Source: an uncultured Fretibacterium sp.
GTDB taxonomy: Bacteria; Synergistota; Synergistia; Synergistales; Aminobacteriaceae
Length of the DNA: 12,199 nt
NCBI GenBank assembly: GCA_905373185.1
Contig: CAJPSE010000029.1
Span: 1-12,199 of the forward strand
Direction of reading: 5' to 3'
Below, piece after piece: positions 1-5,762 of this stretch; positions within the stretch are counted from its first letter, which is position 1; every line of letters begins with the position of its first letter. Below the pieces are notes generated by a model. That model searched no databases. It was not told where the DNA came from and was given only the letters and a program-made list of their open reading frames with translations. A program made the translations under genes and the position numbers.

Positions 1-297
1 TCCAACCACGCTCCCGGATGGTCTCCTCCATCCCGGCGCGCTCCTCGGCAAGGCGTTCGGCGATGATTGCCTCCAGGTTCTCGGTAGGAGTTGGTTGACG
101 AATTATCTGAATTGATGTACTCGTTTTAAACGAGTTGTCTACACAAATCTCTGGACGCATCTTCCGGACCAACGCTTCGCCAACGTTGCATTTGACCGCA
201 ATCTGGCAGTTGTAGAGCTTGCTCCACTCCTCGTCCTCAAGCATGACCCGGACGGCGCTCCGGAAATTACCGGGCTCGACCGTGCCTTTTCTGGGCT
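1..297 (-). pseudogene. Fragment of a phage/plasmid ParB-like protein (C-terminal region), cut by window edge
   Basis: An open minus-strand frame runs from a TAG at about 296-298 to the left window edge. The translated part contains RSAVRVMLEDEEWSKLYN followed by QIAVKCNVGEALVRKMRPE, then a polar, Glu-rich helical tail. This resembles the HTH-like segment that follows the ParB-like domain in phage and plasmid proteins (pattern RAVxxMLxDxEWSxxSDxxIAxxCGVSxxxVxxxR). The similarity starts upstream of the only ATG (codon at 242-244), that ATG has no clear Shine-Dalgarno, and no ParB N-terminal domain is visible upstream in any frame. I therefore read it as a 5'-truncated remnant. In phages such proteins often lie between ArpU/RinA regulators and terminase genes, which fits its place downstream of the ArpU-like gene. 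The family call is by eye and moderate; it could instead be a short live gene starting at 244. Confidence 0.4.
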
Positions 298-355
298 AGT
301 CTGGTGCTTGCACTGTGCTGGCTCAGTAATTACCGGAGCGGGTTGTGCCTCTGGG

Positions 356-440
356 CTCGCTTCATAAATTCCTGAAGCGAGGGTTTTCCCGAAAGCTATG
401 GAAAACCTCCCGGAGGTACCGTAAGAATTTGTTACGGTAC
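356..440. repeat. Chain of four back-to-back inverted repeats
   Basis: Four perfect inverted repeats follow each other almost without gaps. They are CTCGCTTC (356-363) with GAAGCGAG (374-381), GGTTTTCC (382-389) with GGAAAACC (400-407), ACCTCC (405-410) with GGAGGT (412-417), and GTACCGTAA (416-424) with TTACGGTAC (432-440). None is followed by a clear T-run, so these are not simple terminators. They could be protein-binding sites or a structured single-stranded or RNA element. Confidence 0.75.
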
Positions 441-561
441 TTCCCTGGTATGGGGTACGAATCGGATTCGCCCCCTTGGCCCTGGCCAGGGAGGCAAAGG
501 GTATCCATAGGGTATTCCTGCCCCGTGTGCCCCTGGAGATACCCCTATCCGGGGGATAAGC

Positions 562-616
562 GTACAACGTACGTACGTCGTACGAAACGAGTACGCCTGC
601 TGTACGTACGCCGTAC
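562..616. repeat. Cluster of eight GTAC tetramers
   Basis: GTAC occurs at 562, 569, 573, 580, 591, 602, 606 and 613, often as the palindromes CGTACG or ACGTACGT. Eight copies in 55 bases is far above what base composition would give. The unit CGTACGAA appears twice (579-586 and 612-619). The cluster lies in the gene-free stretch and might be a multi-site protein-binding array. Confidence 0.7.
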
Positions 617-700
617 GAACCCGGAGGACGGCTCCCCCCTGCCCCCGCATTTCGCCGATTTGCTCTTGGGACACGTACAGGAAGGCCTCTCAGCATCATC

Positions 701-737
701 GGAGCTCCCGGAGGTATCAGATTACCTCCGGAGCTCC
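701..737. repeat. Large hairpin with GGAGCTCC arms
   Basis: The left arm GGAGCTCCCGGAGGTA (701-716) pairs with TACCTCCGGAGCTCC (723-737), leaving one bulged base and a six-base loop. Each arm contains the self-complementary GGAGCTCC. There is no T-run on either side, so termination is unlikely; a cruciform or a binding site fits better. Confidence 0.7.
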
Positions 738-957
738 TGGCGTGCCTCTCCGTGGGCTCTACGCGGGGCTGTGGGGGGATATCGGAGAAATGCCCGAGGT
801 ATGTCCTCCGGACATGGCACGGATGCTCCACGTGACGGGCAGGGGACGCCCGCCGGATGTCCTTGAGCCCCTGCGTATACGTTACGGTAACGCGATAGTA
901 ACGGGCCGGGAACGACGTTCAGGGGTACTCCCTCCGTAACCACAGGAAGGGGGGCTG

Positions 958-1001
958 AAAAGCCCGGAGCCCCTCGACTGTTCGGCGGACGCGGGGCTTT
1001 T
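958..1001 (-). terminator. Probable terminator downstream of the ArpU-like gene
   Basis: AAAAGCCC (958-965) pairs with GGGCTTTT (994-1001), and an inner AGCCCC/GGGGCT pairing is also possible. Read on the minus strand, the hairpin begins about 30 bases after the stop of the ArpU-like gene and ends in TTTT. The loop is rather long, so strength is uncertain; the A/T ends would let it work in both directions. Confidence 0.5.
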
Positions 1002-1030
1002 ATAGTCCCGCCTGAATAAAATCCGATTCG

Positions 1031-1477
1031 CTAAAGCCCCAGGTACCGGGCCGCTGTCTGAACGAGCTCCTTCTTGCGTTGGAAGAACGTCGTCCGTCCC
1101 AGGCTCAACTCGTCCGCCGTCCTGCCCCAGGTGTTGCCGCCCAGGTAGTGCAGCTTCAGGATCGCCAGGAGCTCCCGCTTGACCGAGCCCTCCAGAACGA
1201 AAGGACTCCCCAGGTCCTCCATGAGGCGCTCTATCGGGCGTGTCCAACGCTCCAGGTGCAAGATATCCGCCTCTACTTTCTCGATGCGTTCCAGGCGAGC
1301 GGAGACGGGATCGGCGCCCCCCTCCGAGGGCGGCGCGTCGTACCGTTGCGCCCCGACCGAGGATAGGGCATCCAGAACCTTCAAGTCGGTTCTCAGTACC
1401 TCCAGCCTGGCGACGTTTGCCTTGTAGCCGTATAGATACCCCTCGGCACGCCGAAAGGCCGGATTATCCTTGAGCAT
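1031..1477 (-). CDS. ArpU/RinA-like phage transcriptional regulator
   Basis: A 148-residue protein. The N-terminal 95 residues are rich in charged helix formers (for example RLERIEKVEADILHLERW, residues 61-78). The C-terminal 50 residues (about 98-146) contain RELLAILKLHYLGG, then TWGRTADELSLGRTTFFQRK, which has the look of a sigma-70 region-4-like helix-turn-helix. That architecture is typical of the ArpU/RinA group, activators of late transcription in phages of Gram-positive and related hosts. The ATG at 1477 is preceded on the minus strand by GGAGGGG with about six bases spacing, so the start is secure. A probable terminator follows at 958-1001. On the minus strand it precedes the ParB-like fragment, the usual order at the entrance to phage late genes. 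The exact family is inferred without a search. Confidence 0.6.
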   Translation of the reverse strand: MLKDNPAFRRAEGYLYGYKANVARLEVLRTDLKVLDALSSVGAQRYDAPPSEGGADPVSARLERIEKVEADILHLERWTRPIERLMEDLGSPFVLEGSVKRELLAILKLHYLGGNTWGRTADELSLGRTTFFQRKKELVQTAARYLGL

Positions 1478-1520
1478 CGAATCCCCTCCAATGAAGGCAC
1501 TTCACTTTGATAAAGTTCGT

Positions 1521-1603
1521 GGCTGAAATTTCAGCCGCAAAAAGTCCAGCCCTCAAAATTGAGGAGACGGTACCACCTGACCTCAGAAACTCTGAGGTCA
1601 GGT
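1521..1603. repeat. Three consecutive palindromes upstream of the ArpU-like gene
   Basis: GGCTGAAATTTCAGCC at 1521-1536 is a perfect 16-base palindrome. CCTCAA-AA-TTGAGG follows at 1551-1564. ACCTGACCTCAGA (1575-1587) then pairs perfectly over 13 bases with TCTGAGGTCAGGT (1591-1603) around a three-base loop. They lie 44 to 126 bases upstream of the ArpU-like start codon, suitable for operators or for a leader attenuator. No T-run follows the strongest hairpin on either strand. Confidence 0.7.
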
Positions 1604-1711
1604 CCCCTTGGGCCGTTCCTCACCGTGGCCACAGGGAGGAAGCCCCAGGGATGAGGTAAACAAATCTTACCCCATCCCCCGGGCGACCCGGCTCAAAAGG
1701 GGCCATGTTCC

Positions 1712-1827
1712 CCTTGGCCGGGGGAGGTAGAAAAAGCCGACGCCCCTCCGGCCAAGGGGCGTAAACGGATTACGACCCCGGCCAAGGAGGCAAGGGGCTA
1801 CTGCAAACCGCCGCACACCGGCCAAGG
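1712..1827. repeat. CCGGCCAAGG boxes, one inverted and three direct
   Basis: CCTTGGCCGG lies at 1712-1721, and its reverse complement CCGGCCAAGG lies at 1748-1757, 1778-1787 and 1818-1827. The direct copies start 30 and 40 bases apart, roughly three and four helical turns, so they would face the same side of the helix. The copy at 1748 sits inside a GCCCCT/AGGGGC hairpin. This could be an iteron-like or operator array. Confidence 0.65.
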
Positions 1828-2120
1828 AATCGGGATACCCCAGGCCCACCCCCGGGGTCTGCCCAGGGTCTGCCCAGGGTACCCCCGGGGGTCAGCCAGC
1901 GTCATGCCATAGCCACAGCTATATCAGGCTTTAACCTAGTCATTCGCTGGCTTTTTACGCCATCAACAGTCCTCTCCTCAAAGGGGGTTTTGTCCCTTTG
2001 GCTTCGAGGAAAAAATCTCAAGGGCGTTTTTGCGAGACCCTGTATGCTGAATCCTGCTCCCTACTCCCTGTCCCCTGTATTACTGTTTACTGTTTACTGG
2101 GCTCAGGGACTCTCCCAGAG

Positions 2121-2137
2121 ACCCTCTGAGAGAGGGT
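2121..2137. repeat. Small hairpin after the replication-like gene
   Basis: ACCCTCT (2121-2127) and AGAGGGT (2131-2137) pair perfectly around GAG, about 30 bases past the stop codon of the replication-like gene. There is no T-run in the minus-strand direction. It may stabilise the mRNA end, but it is not a clear intrinsic terminator. Confidence 0.4.
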
Positions 2138-2167
2138 GGGGGGGACCCTCCCAGGGACCCTCCCCCC

Positions 2168-2752
2168 TTACCGGGCTTCCTTGAAAATCTCCCGCATCGT
2201 AGTCTCCCGACCATCAATTGTGATCGCGTCGTCGAGTCGATCCGCAAAACGTTCGGTCACGAGACGCTCCCACTCGGACATAAAATCATCTCGTAGCTCG
2301 CTGTAGAAAAATGCGTTGGAGGCCCTTAAGGCCCCGATAGCTTGCGGGGGACTGTCGAAGTCCTGACGAAGTATGGCGGGGACAAAAATCATATCGTCGT
2401 CATCGGGGTATCGTTCAACCGACACGAGCTCGGTTTCTTCGAGCTCCAACAAGGCCCTCTCATATCGCTCCTTACTGAGGCCAAAGTCCTTGAGCATCCG
2501 CCGCGTCACGGGGAAAAGGCCAGACATGTTTGAGCTTCTCCCAAAATGCAGAGCCGTATACAGGTATTTTGCCTCCGCATCCAGCTTGCAAAAGTCAGGG
2601 TTATCCCAGAGCTCAACCGACAACTTGGCGTATCGAGCTTTTTTCCCCTTCGCCCGCTTTTTGTTCGTGAGAGCATTTGGAGGAGGGGACACTTCGTCAA
2701 AGGGAATGTCGCTCGGCTCTTGCTCCTGCGGAAGTTCGGGGTAAGGGGTCAT
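2168..2752 (-). CDS. Phage-type replication organizer-like winged-helix protein
   Basis: A 194-residue protein. Residues 1-27 are acidic, Pro-rich and probably disordered, and 28-38 are Lys/Arg-rich. From about residue 40 comes YAKLSVELWDNPDFCKLD, then AKYLYTALHF and MSGLFPVTRRMLKDFGLS, followed by LLELEETELVSVE. This matches the N-terminal winged-helix layout of phage replisome-organizer proteins (DnaD/RepO-like), which bind the element's origin and recruit the host helicase loader. A GTG at 2761 is possible, but the ATG at 2752 has AGGGGG eight bases upstream, so I prefer it. It lies 144 bases after the AlpA-like gene on the same strand, and that gap carries a possible antisense RNA. A purely regulatory role is possible, since no helicase or primase motif is present. 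Confidence 0.55.
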   Translation of the reverse strand: MTPYPELPQEQEPSDIPFDEVSPPPNALTNKKRAKGKKARYAKLSVELWDNPDFCKLDAEAKYLYTALHFGRSSNMSGLFPVTRRMLKDFGLSKERYERALLELEETELVSVERYPDDDDMIFVPAILRQDFDSPPQAIGALRASNAFFYSELRDDFMSEWERLVTERFADRLDDAITIDGRETTMREIFKEAR

Positions 2753-2791
2753 AAGAAGCACCCCCTATCGCGCGCGACAGAACCCGGCCCC

Positions 2792-2820
2792 TTGCAGGAC
2801 GCGGGAAAATGCGCTATCCT
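2792..2820 (+). promoter_or_regulatory. Candidate promoter facing against the replication gene
   Basis: TTGCAG at 2792-2797 and TATCCT at 2815-2820 are separated by 17 bases and would start plus-strand RNA near 2827. No plus-strand gene follows; a perfect hairpin with a T-run does. The boxes are good but not consensus, so this is a prediction. Confidence 0.45.
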
Positions 2821-2826
2821 TGGCAG

Positions 2827-2880
2827 GAGTCGATATTTCTTTCCTGGGGCGCGGTCGAGTCTGACGACCGCGCCTTTTCT
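2827..2880 (+). ncRNA. Candidate antisense small RNA in the leader of the replication-like gene
   Basis: Between the AlpA-like and replication-like genes, a promoter-like pair (2792-2820) points the opposite way to the genes. Only about 50 bases on lies a perfect 10-base-pair hairpin ending in TTTT. The resulting RNA of about 50 nucleotides would be complementary to the leader of the minus-strand transcript entering the replication-like gene. This is the layout of countertranscript RNAs that control replication-initiator synthesis in plasmids. On the minus strand the same hairpin lacks a T-run, so it should not terminate the gene transcript. No expression evidence is available. Confidence 0.4.
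2848..2878 (+). terminator. Intrinsic terminator, plus strand
   Basis: GGCGCGGTCG (2848-2857) pairs perfectly with CGACCGCGCC (2865-2874) around a seven-base loop and is followed by TTTT (2875-2878), then CT. It would end a short plus-strand RNA; there is no plus-strand gene nearby for it to serve. Confidence 0.65.
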
Positions 2881-2896
2881 GTGCCAAAACATGGGC

Positions 2897-3124
2897 TTAC
2901 CCTCGGACGGACTCCCTGGGGGCTCCCCCGCGAGGGAGGGACCGCTCCCAGCCCAAAAGATCCGACAACCGCCAACGGGTAGCCCGTCCCAGTTTGCACC
3001 TCGCCGGAAAACGCCCCAGCTTTTCCCAGTTATAAACCGTAGCGCGCTTGACGCCATATCTGGACAGAACTTCGCCCAAGGTCAAAAAACGCTCGTCAAT
3101 CACGCCATTTTCATTCATTGCCAT
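2897..3124 (-). CDS. AlpA/excisionase-like helix-turn-helix protein
   Basis: A 75-residue basic protein. It reads FLTLGEVLSRYGVKRATVYNW (about residues 13-33), then LGRFPARCKLGRATRWRLSDL. This is the MerR-like winged helix-turn-helix pattern of AlpA and phage excisionases: helix, recognition helix starting at RATVYNW, then a wing with the R-x-x-R-W-R element. Such proteins activate or direct excision by the neighbouring integrase and often repress their own gene. The ATG at 3124 is preceded by AAGGAGGT with six bases spacing, the best ribosome-binding site in the element. It lies between the unrecognised gene and the replication-like gene on the same strand. A 14-base repeat present both in its leader and inside its coding start may be its operator. 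Confidence 0.75.
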   Translation of the reverse strand: MAMNENGVIDERFLTLGEVLSRYGVKRATVYNWEKLGRFPARCKLGRATRWRLSDLLGWERSLPRGGAPRESVRG

Positions 3125-3155
3125 CTCGAAACCTCCTTGAAAAGGTCAAAAAACG
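3078..3155. repeat. Pair of 14-base direct repeats around the AlpA-like start
   Basis: AAGGTCAAAAAACG is found identically at 3078-3091, within the first codons of the AlpA-like gene, and at 3142-3155, in its leader just upstream of the ribosome-binding site. They are 64 bases apart, about six helical turns. The inner copy encodes RFLTL, so it is under coding constraint. Autoregulation is a reasonable guess. Confidence 0.55.
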
Positions 3156-3190
3156 TGAAACATCAGCCCACGCGCTTTATGCAAGAGAGC

Positions 3191-4081
3191 TCAAGGAGGG
3201 CCGAGACAGCCGTGACGGCTCCTCGGAACAGGCCGAAGATAACGGGCCATGCGACAAGTGCCGGGACGGCGACGCCGCCACGGGGCCTTTGAGTTATGGG
3301 AGTGGAGAAGGGATAGCGTTACTATGCCAAGGACTGGGAGCAGCCTTGGCCTGGGGGGGGCGGATTGGTCTGGGTCGCCTCCTCCGCCGTCATCGCCTCC
3401 ACCTCTGGAGGCAACCGCTGCGGAGCGGCTGGAACGCCGGGGAGCGCGGGGACGACGGAAAGAGGGCGTGCGAGCCTTGAGGTAGGGACGGAAGATCACA
3501 GGCTTTCGCGCTTTGATGTGCATAATCAGGAGCTTTCTTTCGAGTCGCTGCTTCTCTTTAAGCATAAGTTGGTGAGCTTTGGCAAGTATTAAATCAAATT
3601 TCCTTTCAAGTTTGTTTACCTGATCCTGTTCTCCCCGAGACTGCGACATTAGGCCCCCGCAAAGTATCTGAATTGCGGCTGATTGGAGCGATTCAAAATC
3701 TTTTATTAGCTCATTATCTTCCTCTCCTGTTCTGACTTGAAGCCAGCGCAAATCTTCTTGGTACAAACCCAAAACACTGAGCGGGTCTGTATAATCTTCT
3801 GAAGGTTCCCCTAAACACAACGCTATGGCACGACGCCTTCCCTCACAGGTTAAGGCTTCGGCATCTATCTTCGCCAGAAATTCAGCCTCTTCCACTTTTT
3901 TTTGCACATATTCCCAAAGACTTCCGTCAAAAAAAATACCTGCATAGTCCCGCCACTGCCGAAAAGTCTCCTTGAGCGCTTCGTCTGTAACCTCCAAGCC
4001 CTTTAACACATGGTATCTCCGAGCAAGCTCAATAAGTTCTCTCTGTTCTTGTTCGGTGACAACATTCCTGGAAATGTTCAT
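3191..4081 (-). CDS. Unrecognised element protein with a doubtful C-terminus
   Basis: I do not recognise this protein. The ATG at 4081 follows AGGAGGTGA and a promoter-like pair at 4158-4187, so the start is firm. Residues 1-200 look like a normal soluble, mostly helical, acidic protein: YAGIFFDGSLWEYVQKKVEE around 52-71 and a probable coiled coil, ending LMLKEKQRLERKLLIMHIK, around 150-190. This part is clearly AT-richer than its surroundings, a sign of separate origin. From about residue 205 the frame turns into Arg/Pro/Gly/Ser-rich sequence typical of an out-of-frame read. A neighbouring frame, open from 3495 to a TAG at 3322-3324, gives a more natural tail (LPPEVEAMTAEEATQTNPPP). A single frameshift between about 3400 and 3495, real or a sequencing error, would explain this and give a protein of about 250 residues. 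Confidence 0.55.
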   Translation of the reverse strand: MNISRNVVTEQEQRELIELARRYHVLKGLEVTDEALKETFRQWRDYAGIFFDGSLWEYVQKKVEEAEFLAKIDAEALTCEGRRRAIALCLGEPSEDYTDPLSVLGLYQEDLRWLQVRTGEEDNELIKDFESLQSAAIQILCGGLMSQSRGEQDQVNKLERKFDLILAKAHQLMLKEKQRLERKLLIMHIKARKPVIFRPYLKARTPSFRRPRAPRRSSRSAAVASRGGGDDGGGGDPDQSAPPRPRLLPVLGIVTLSLLHSHNSKAPWRRRRPGTCRMARYLRPVPRSRHGCLGPP

Positions 4082-4157
4082 TTTCTCACCTCCTCTCATA
4101 AAGTAGCGTTATCGGATTCTCTCCAGAACTGACTTTTTGGGGGTACCCGTATCCACC

Positions 4158-4187
4158 ATGATACAAACCCATCCCCCCGCAAGTCAA
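4158..4187 (-). promoter_or_regulatory. Promoter of the unrecognised gene and possibly the alpA-rep genes
   Basis: On the minus strand TTGACT (4187-4182) and TATCAT (4163-4158) are 18 bases apart, placing a start near 4151, about 70 bases before the ATG at 4081. A small inverted repeat GTATC (4149-4153) with GATAC (4160-4164) overlaps the -10, a likely place for a repressor. Confidence 0.5.
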
Positions 4188-4194
4188 CCCCAGC

Positions 4195-4212
4195 TTGGAC
4201 AATCATGGACGT
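4195..4212. repeat. Left copy of an 18-base repeat flanking the integrase gene
   Basis: TTGGACAATCATGGACGT recurs at 5788-5805 with one mismatch in the same orientation. This copy lies past the 3' end of the integrase gene and just upstream of the -35 box of the next gene. It may be an attachment-site core, a recombination scar or a protein-binding site. Confidence 0.5.
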
Positions 4213-4265
4213 TTATGGATTCAGGAAAAAGGATACCTATTTTATTTCCGCATTTCTACGGACGG

Positions 4266-5497
4266 TCAAGGAGGGCTATCCCCGGACGTCAGGAGACCGT
4301 CCAGCCAGTCGGCCCATTCCTGCATCATGGTCCGGCGTTCCTCCCAGTAGTCGGAGCGATTGTAGACGCCCCGGACTCCGCCCTGGATATGGGCCAAGGC
4401 TGCCTCGATCACGTCCGCACGGTAGCCCAGGGTATTGAGCGCCGTACTCCCCAGAGAGCGGAACCCGTGGGCCGTCATCTCCTCGTTGGAGAACCCCATC
4501 GACCGCAGGGCGACACGGACGGCGTTCTCCGACATGGGGCGGCCGTCGTTCCGCGCCGAGGGAAAGACGTATCGCCAGTGTCCCGTCAGGGGCCGGAGCT
4601 CCGCCAAGAGGGCGACCGCCTGACGGCTCAGGGGAATCGCATGAGGGCGGCGCTTCTTCATCTTCTCCTCGGGGATCTCCCAGACCGACCTCTCGAGGTC
4701 GATTTCGCTCCACTCCGCCCGCCGCACCTCGCCGGGTCGTCCCAGGGTGTAGAGGCTGAACCACAGGGCGCAGCGCACGACGGGCGACCCCTGATAGGCG
4801 GCCATGCTCAGCAGGAGCCTCTCGATGTCCTCCACCCTGGTAAGCGCCGAGAAGTGCTGCGGCTTCTTGGGGGCCAGAGCCCCCCTGAGGGCGGAGGAGA
4901 CATCGGACTCGCAGGCCCCCGTCGCGACGCCGTAGCGTGCCACCTGCCCAAAAATCTGCTTGATGCGCCGCGCCGTCTCCACGCGCCCGCTCTCCTCGAC
5001 AGGCCGCAGGACGGACAGCAGCTCGGGAGCCTTGATCTCGTCAAGCGGACGCTCCCCCAGGGGCGGAAATAGGAATGCCTCCAGCCGATACCGCACCGTC
5101 TGGGCATGGCCCGCAGTCCGAACCGGCTCGACGTGCTTCCCAAACCATTCCAAGGCTACATCCGAAAACGTGGGCTTCTTGGCCGGATTGAGGGCCTCAT
5201 GAGGGGCTATCCCCCTGGCCTTGGCCTCCCTCAATTCGTCGCGCTTGGCCCTCGCCTCACTCAGGGGCACAGCGGGATACTGCCCCAAGGTCAGCTTCCG
5301 CCGCGCGCCGTCCTCGGAGTAGCGCAAACGCCAGAACTTCTTGCCGGTCGGCATGACCTCCAAGAACAAGCCGCCGGTATCGTAAAGCGAATAGCGCTTG
5401 TCGGTCGGCTTGGCCTGATAAAGCTCCTAAGCGACTGACTCGGCGCGCTACGCTTGCCGGTCATCTGCTTATTGTGTATCGCAACATCCGTCAGCAC
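4266..5497 (-). pseudogene. int: P4-type tyrosine integrase with disrupted N-terminus
   Basis: The frame from 5426 to the stop at 4266 encodes most of a P4/DUF4102-type phage integrase. It reads AKPTDKRYSLYDTGGLFLEV, then the core-binding region, then the catalytic domain. Counting from the TTG at 5369, the catalytic residues are R211 (LGRPGE), K238/K239, H301 and R304 (HGFR), H327 (LAH) and nucleophile Y336 (VYNR); all are present. The expected N-terminus (LTDVAIHNKQ) is found in another frame starting at GTG 5497, after a GGGAGG ribosome-binding site. The two parts join perfectly as HNKQ-AKPTDK if 50 bases (5415-5464) are removed. That segment shifts the frame and contains in-frame stops. 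The protein is thus probably inactive, or made from an internal TTG without its arm-binding start. Its position beside a tRNA gene fits this family. Confidence 0.75.
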
Positions 5498-5516
5498 CGC
5501 CTTCACTCCCTCCCTT

Positions 5517-5706
5517 GGCCCACAATACAGGGAGCCCGGCCCACAATTCGGTCACGAAGTGGCCCACAGTTTGCTCCTTGGCCCACAGCCTGCCCCACAA
5601 GGCGAGCGGATGGGCTTCCCCACGGTATAAAACCAGATGGCCTCAAGCCTTACGAAGTGGCCCACAAAGTAGGGGCCTCTGTGGCCTGTGGGCCAAATTG
5701 TGGGCC
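5517..5706. repeat. GGCCCACA box array, probable integrase arm-type sites
   Basis: GGCCCACA occurs at 5517-5524, 5538-5545, 5561-5568, 5580-5587 and 5659-5666, with a degenerate copy near 5592. The inverted TGTGGGCC lies at 5687-5694 and 5699-5706. The first four start 19 to 23 bases apart, about two helical turns. A longer unit, ACGAAGTGGCCCACA, is repeated exactly at 5554-5568 and 5652-5666. The array fills the space between the integrase start and the tRNA side, where arm-type binding sites for integrase and excisionase are expected. The first box touches the integrase ribosome-binding site, suggesting autoregulation. Confidence 0.7.
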
Positions 5707-5762
5707 GTTTGTGTCTGGATTGTAGCATATCGGGGTGGACTTTCATGGAGTGAAGGCAAAAG

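Larger units (their letters stand above)
298..957. other. Gene-free, palindrome-rich stretch
   Basis: I see no credible gene here. The long open frames on both strands (for example minus-strand 139-831) have Arg/Pro/Ser-rich, shadow-like compositions and overlap each other. The stretch instead holds a chain of inverted repeats at 356-440, a cluster of GTAC tetramers at 562-616, a large hairpin at 701-737 and the palindrome CGTTACGGTAACG at 880-892. This density of symmetric sequence in DNA flanked by ParB-like and phage-type regulator genes could mark a replication, partition or packaging site, but that is inference. Confidence 0.5.
1478..2167. other. Second gene-free stretch, repeat-rich
   Basis: These 690 bases have no believable coding frame; the minus-strand frame at 1667-1849 is built from the repeats themselves. 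Besides the palindromes at 1521-1603 and the CCGGCCAAGG boxes at 1712-1827, it has a tandem GGGTCTGCCCA pair (1855-1865, 1866-1876), an inverted repeat CAAAGGG (1979-1985) with CCCTTTG (1994-2000), and a TACTGTT tandem (2081-2099). A hairpin ACCCTCT/AGAGGGT at 2121-2137 and C/G-rich direct repeats lie just past the stop of the replication-like gene. It contains the leader of the ArpU-like gene, but I see no convincing promoter pair. Confidence 0.5.

Noticed and set aside
139..831. Long minus-strand open frame in the left gene-free region
   Set aside because: Arg/Ser/Gly-rich composition without domain features, crosses strong palindromes and overlaps the better-supported ParB-like frame in a different frame.
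1712..1827. CRISPR-like array
   Set aside because: The repeat is only 10 bases, spacers are unequal, one copy is inverted and no cas gene is present.
1667..1849. Small minus-strand open frame of 60 codons
   Set aside because: Made almost entirely of the CCGGCCAAGG repeats and lacking a ribosome-binding site.
2121..2137. Intrinsic terminator of the replication-like gene
   Set aside because: A perfect stem is present, but no T-run follows in the direction of transcription.
4137..5072. Plus-strand open frame of 311 codons
   Set aside because: Antisense shadow of the integrase, whose catalytic residues are clearly readable on the minus strand.
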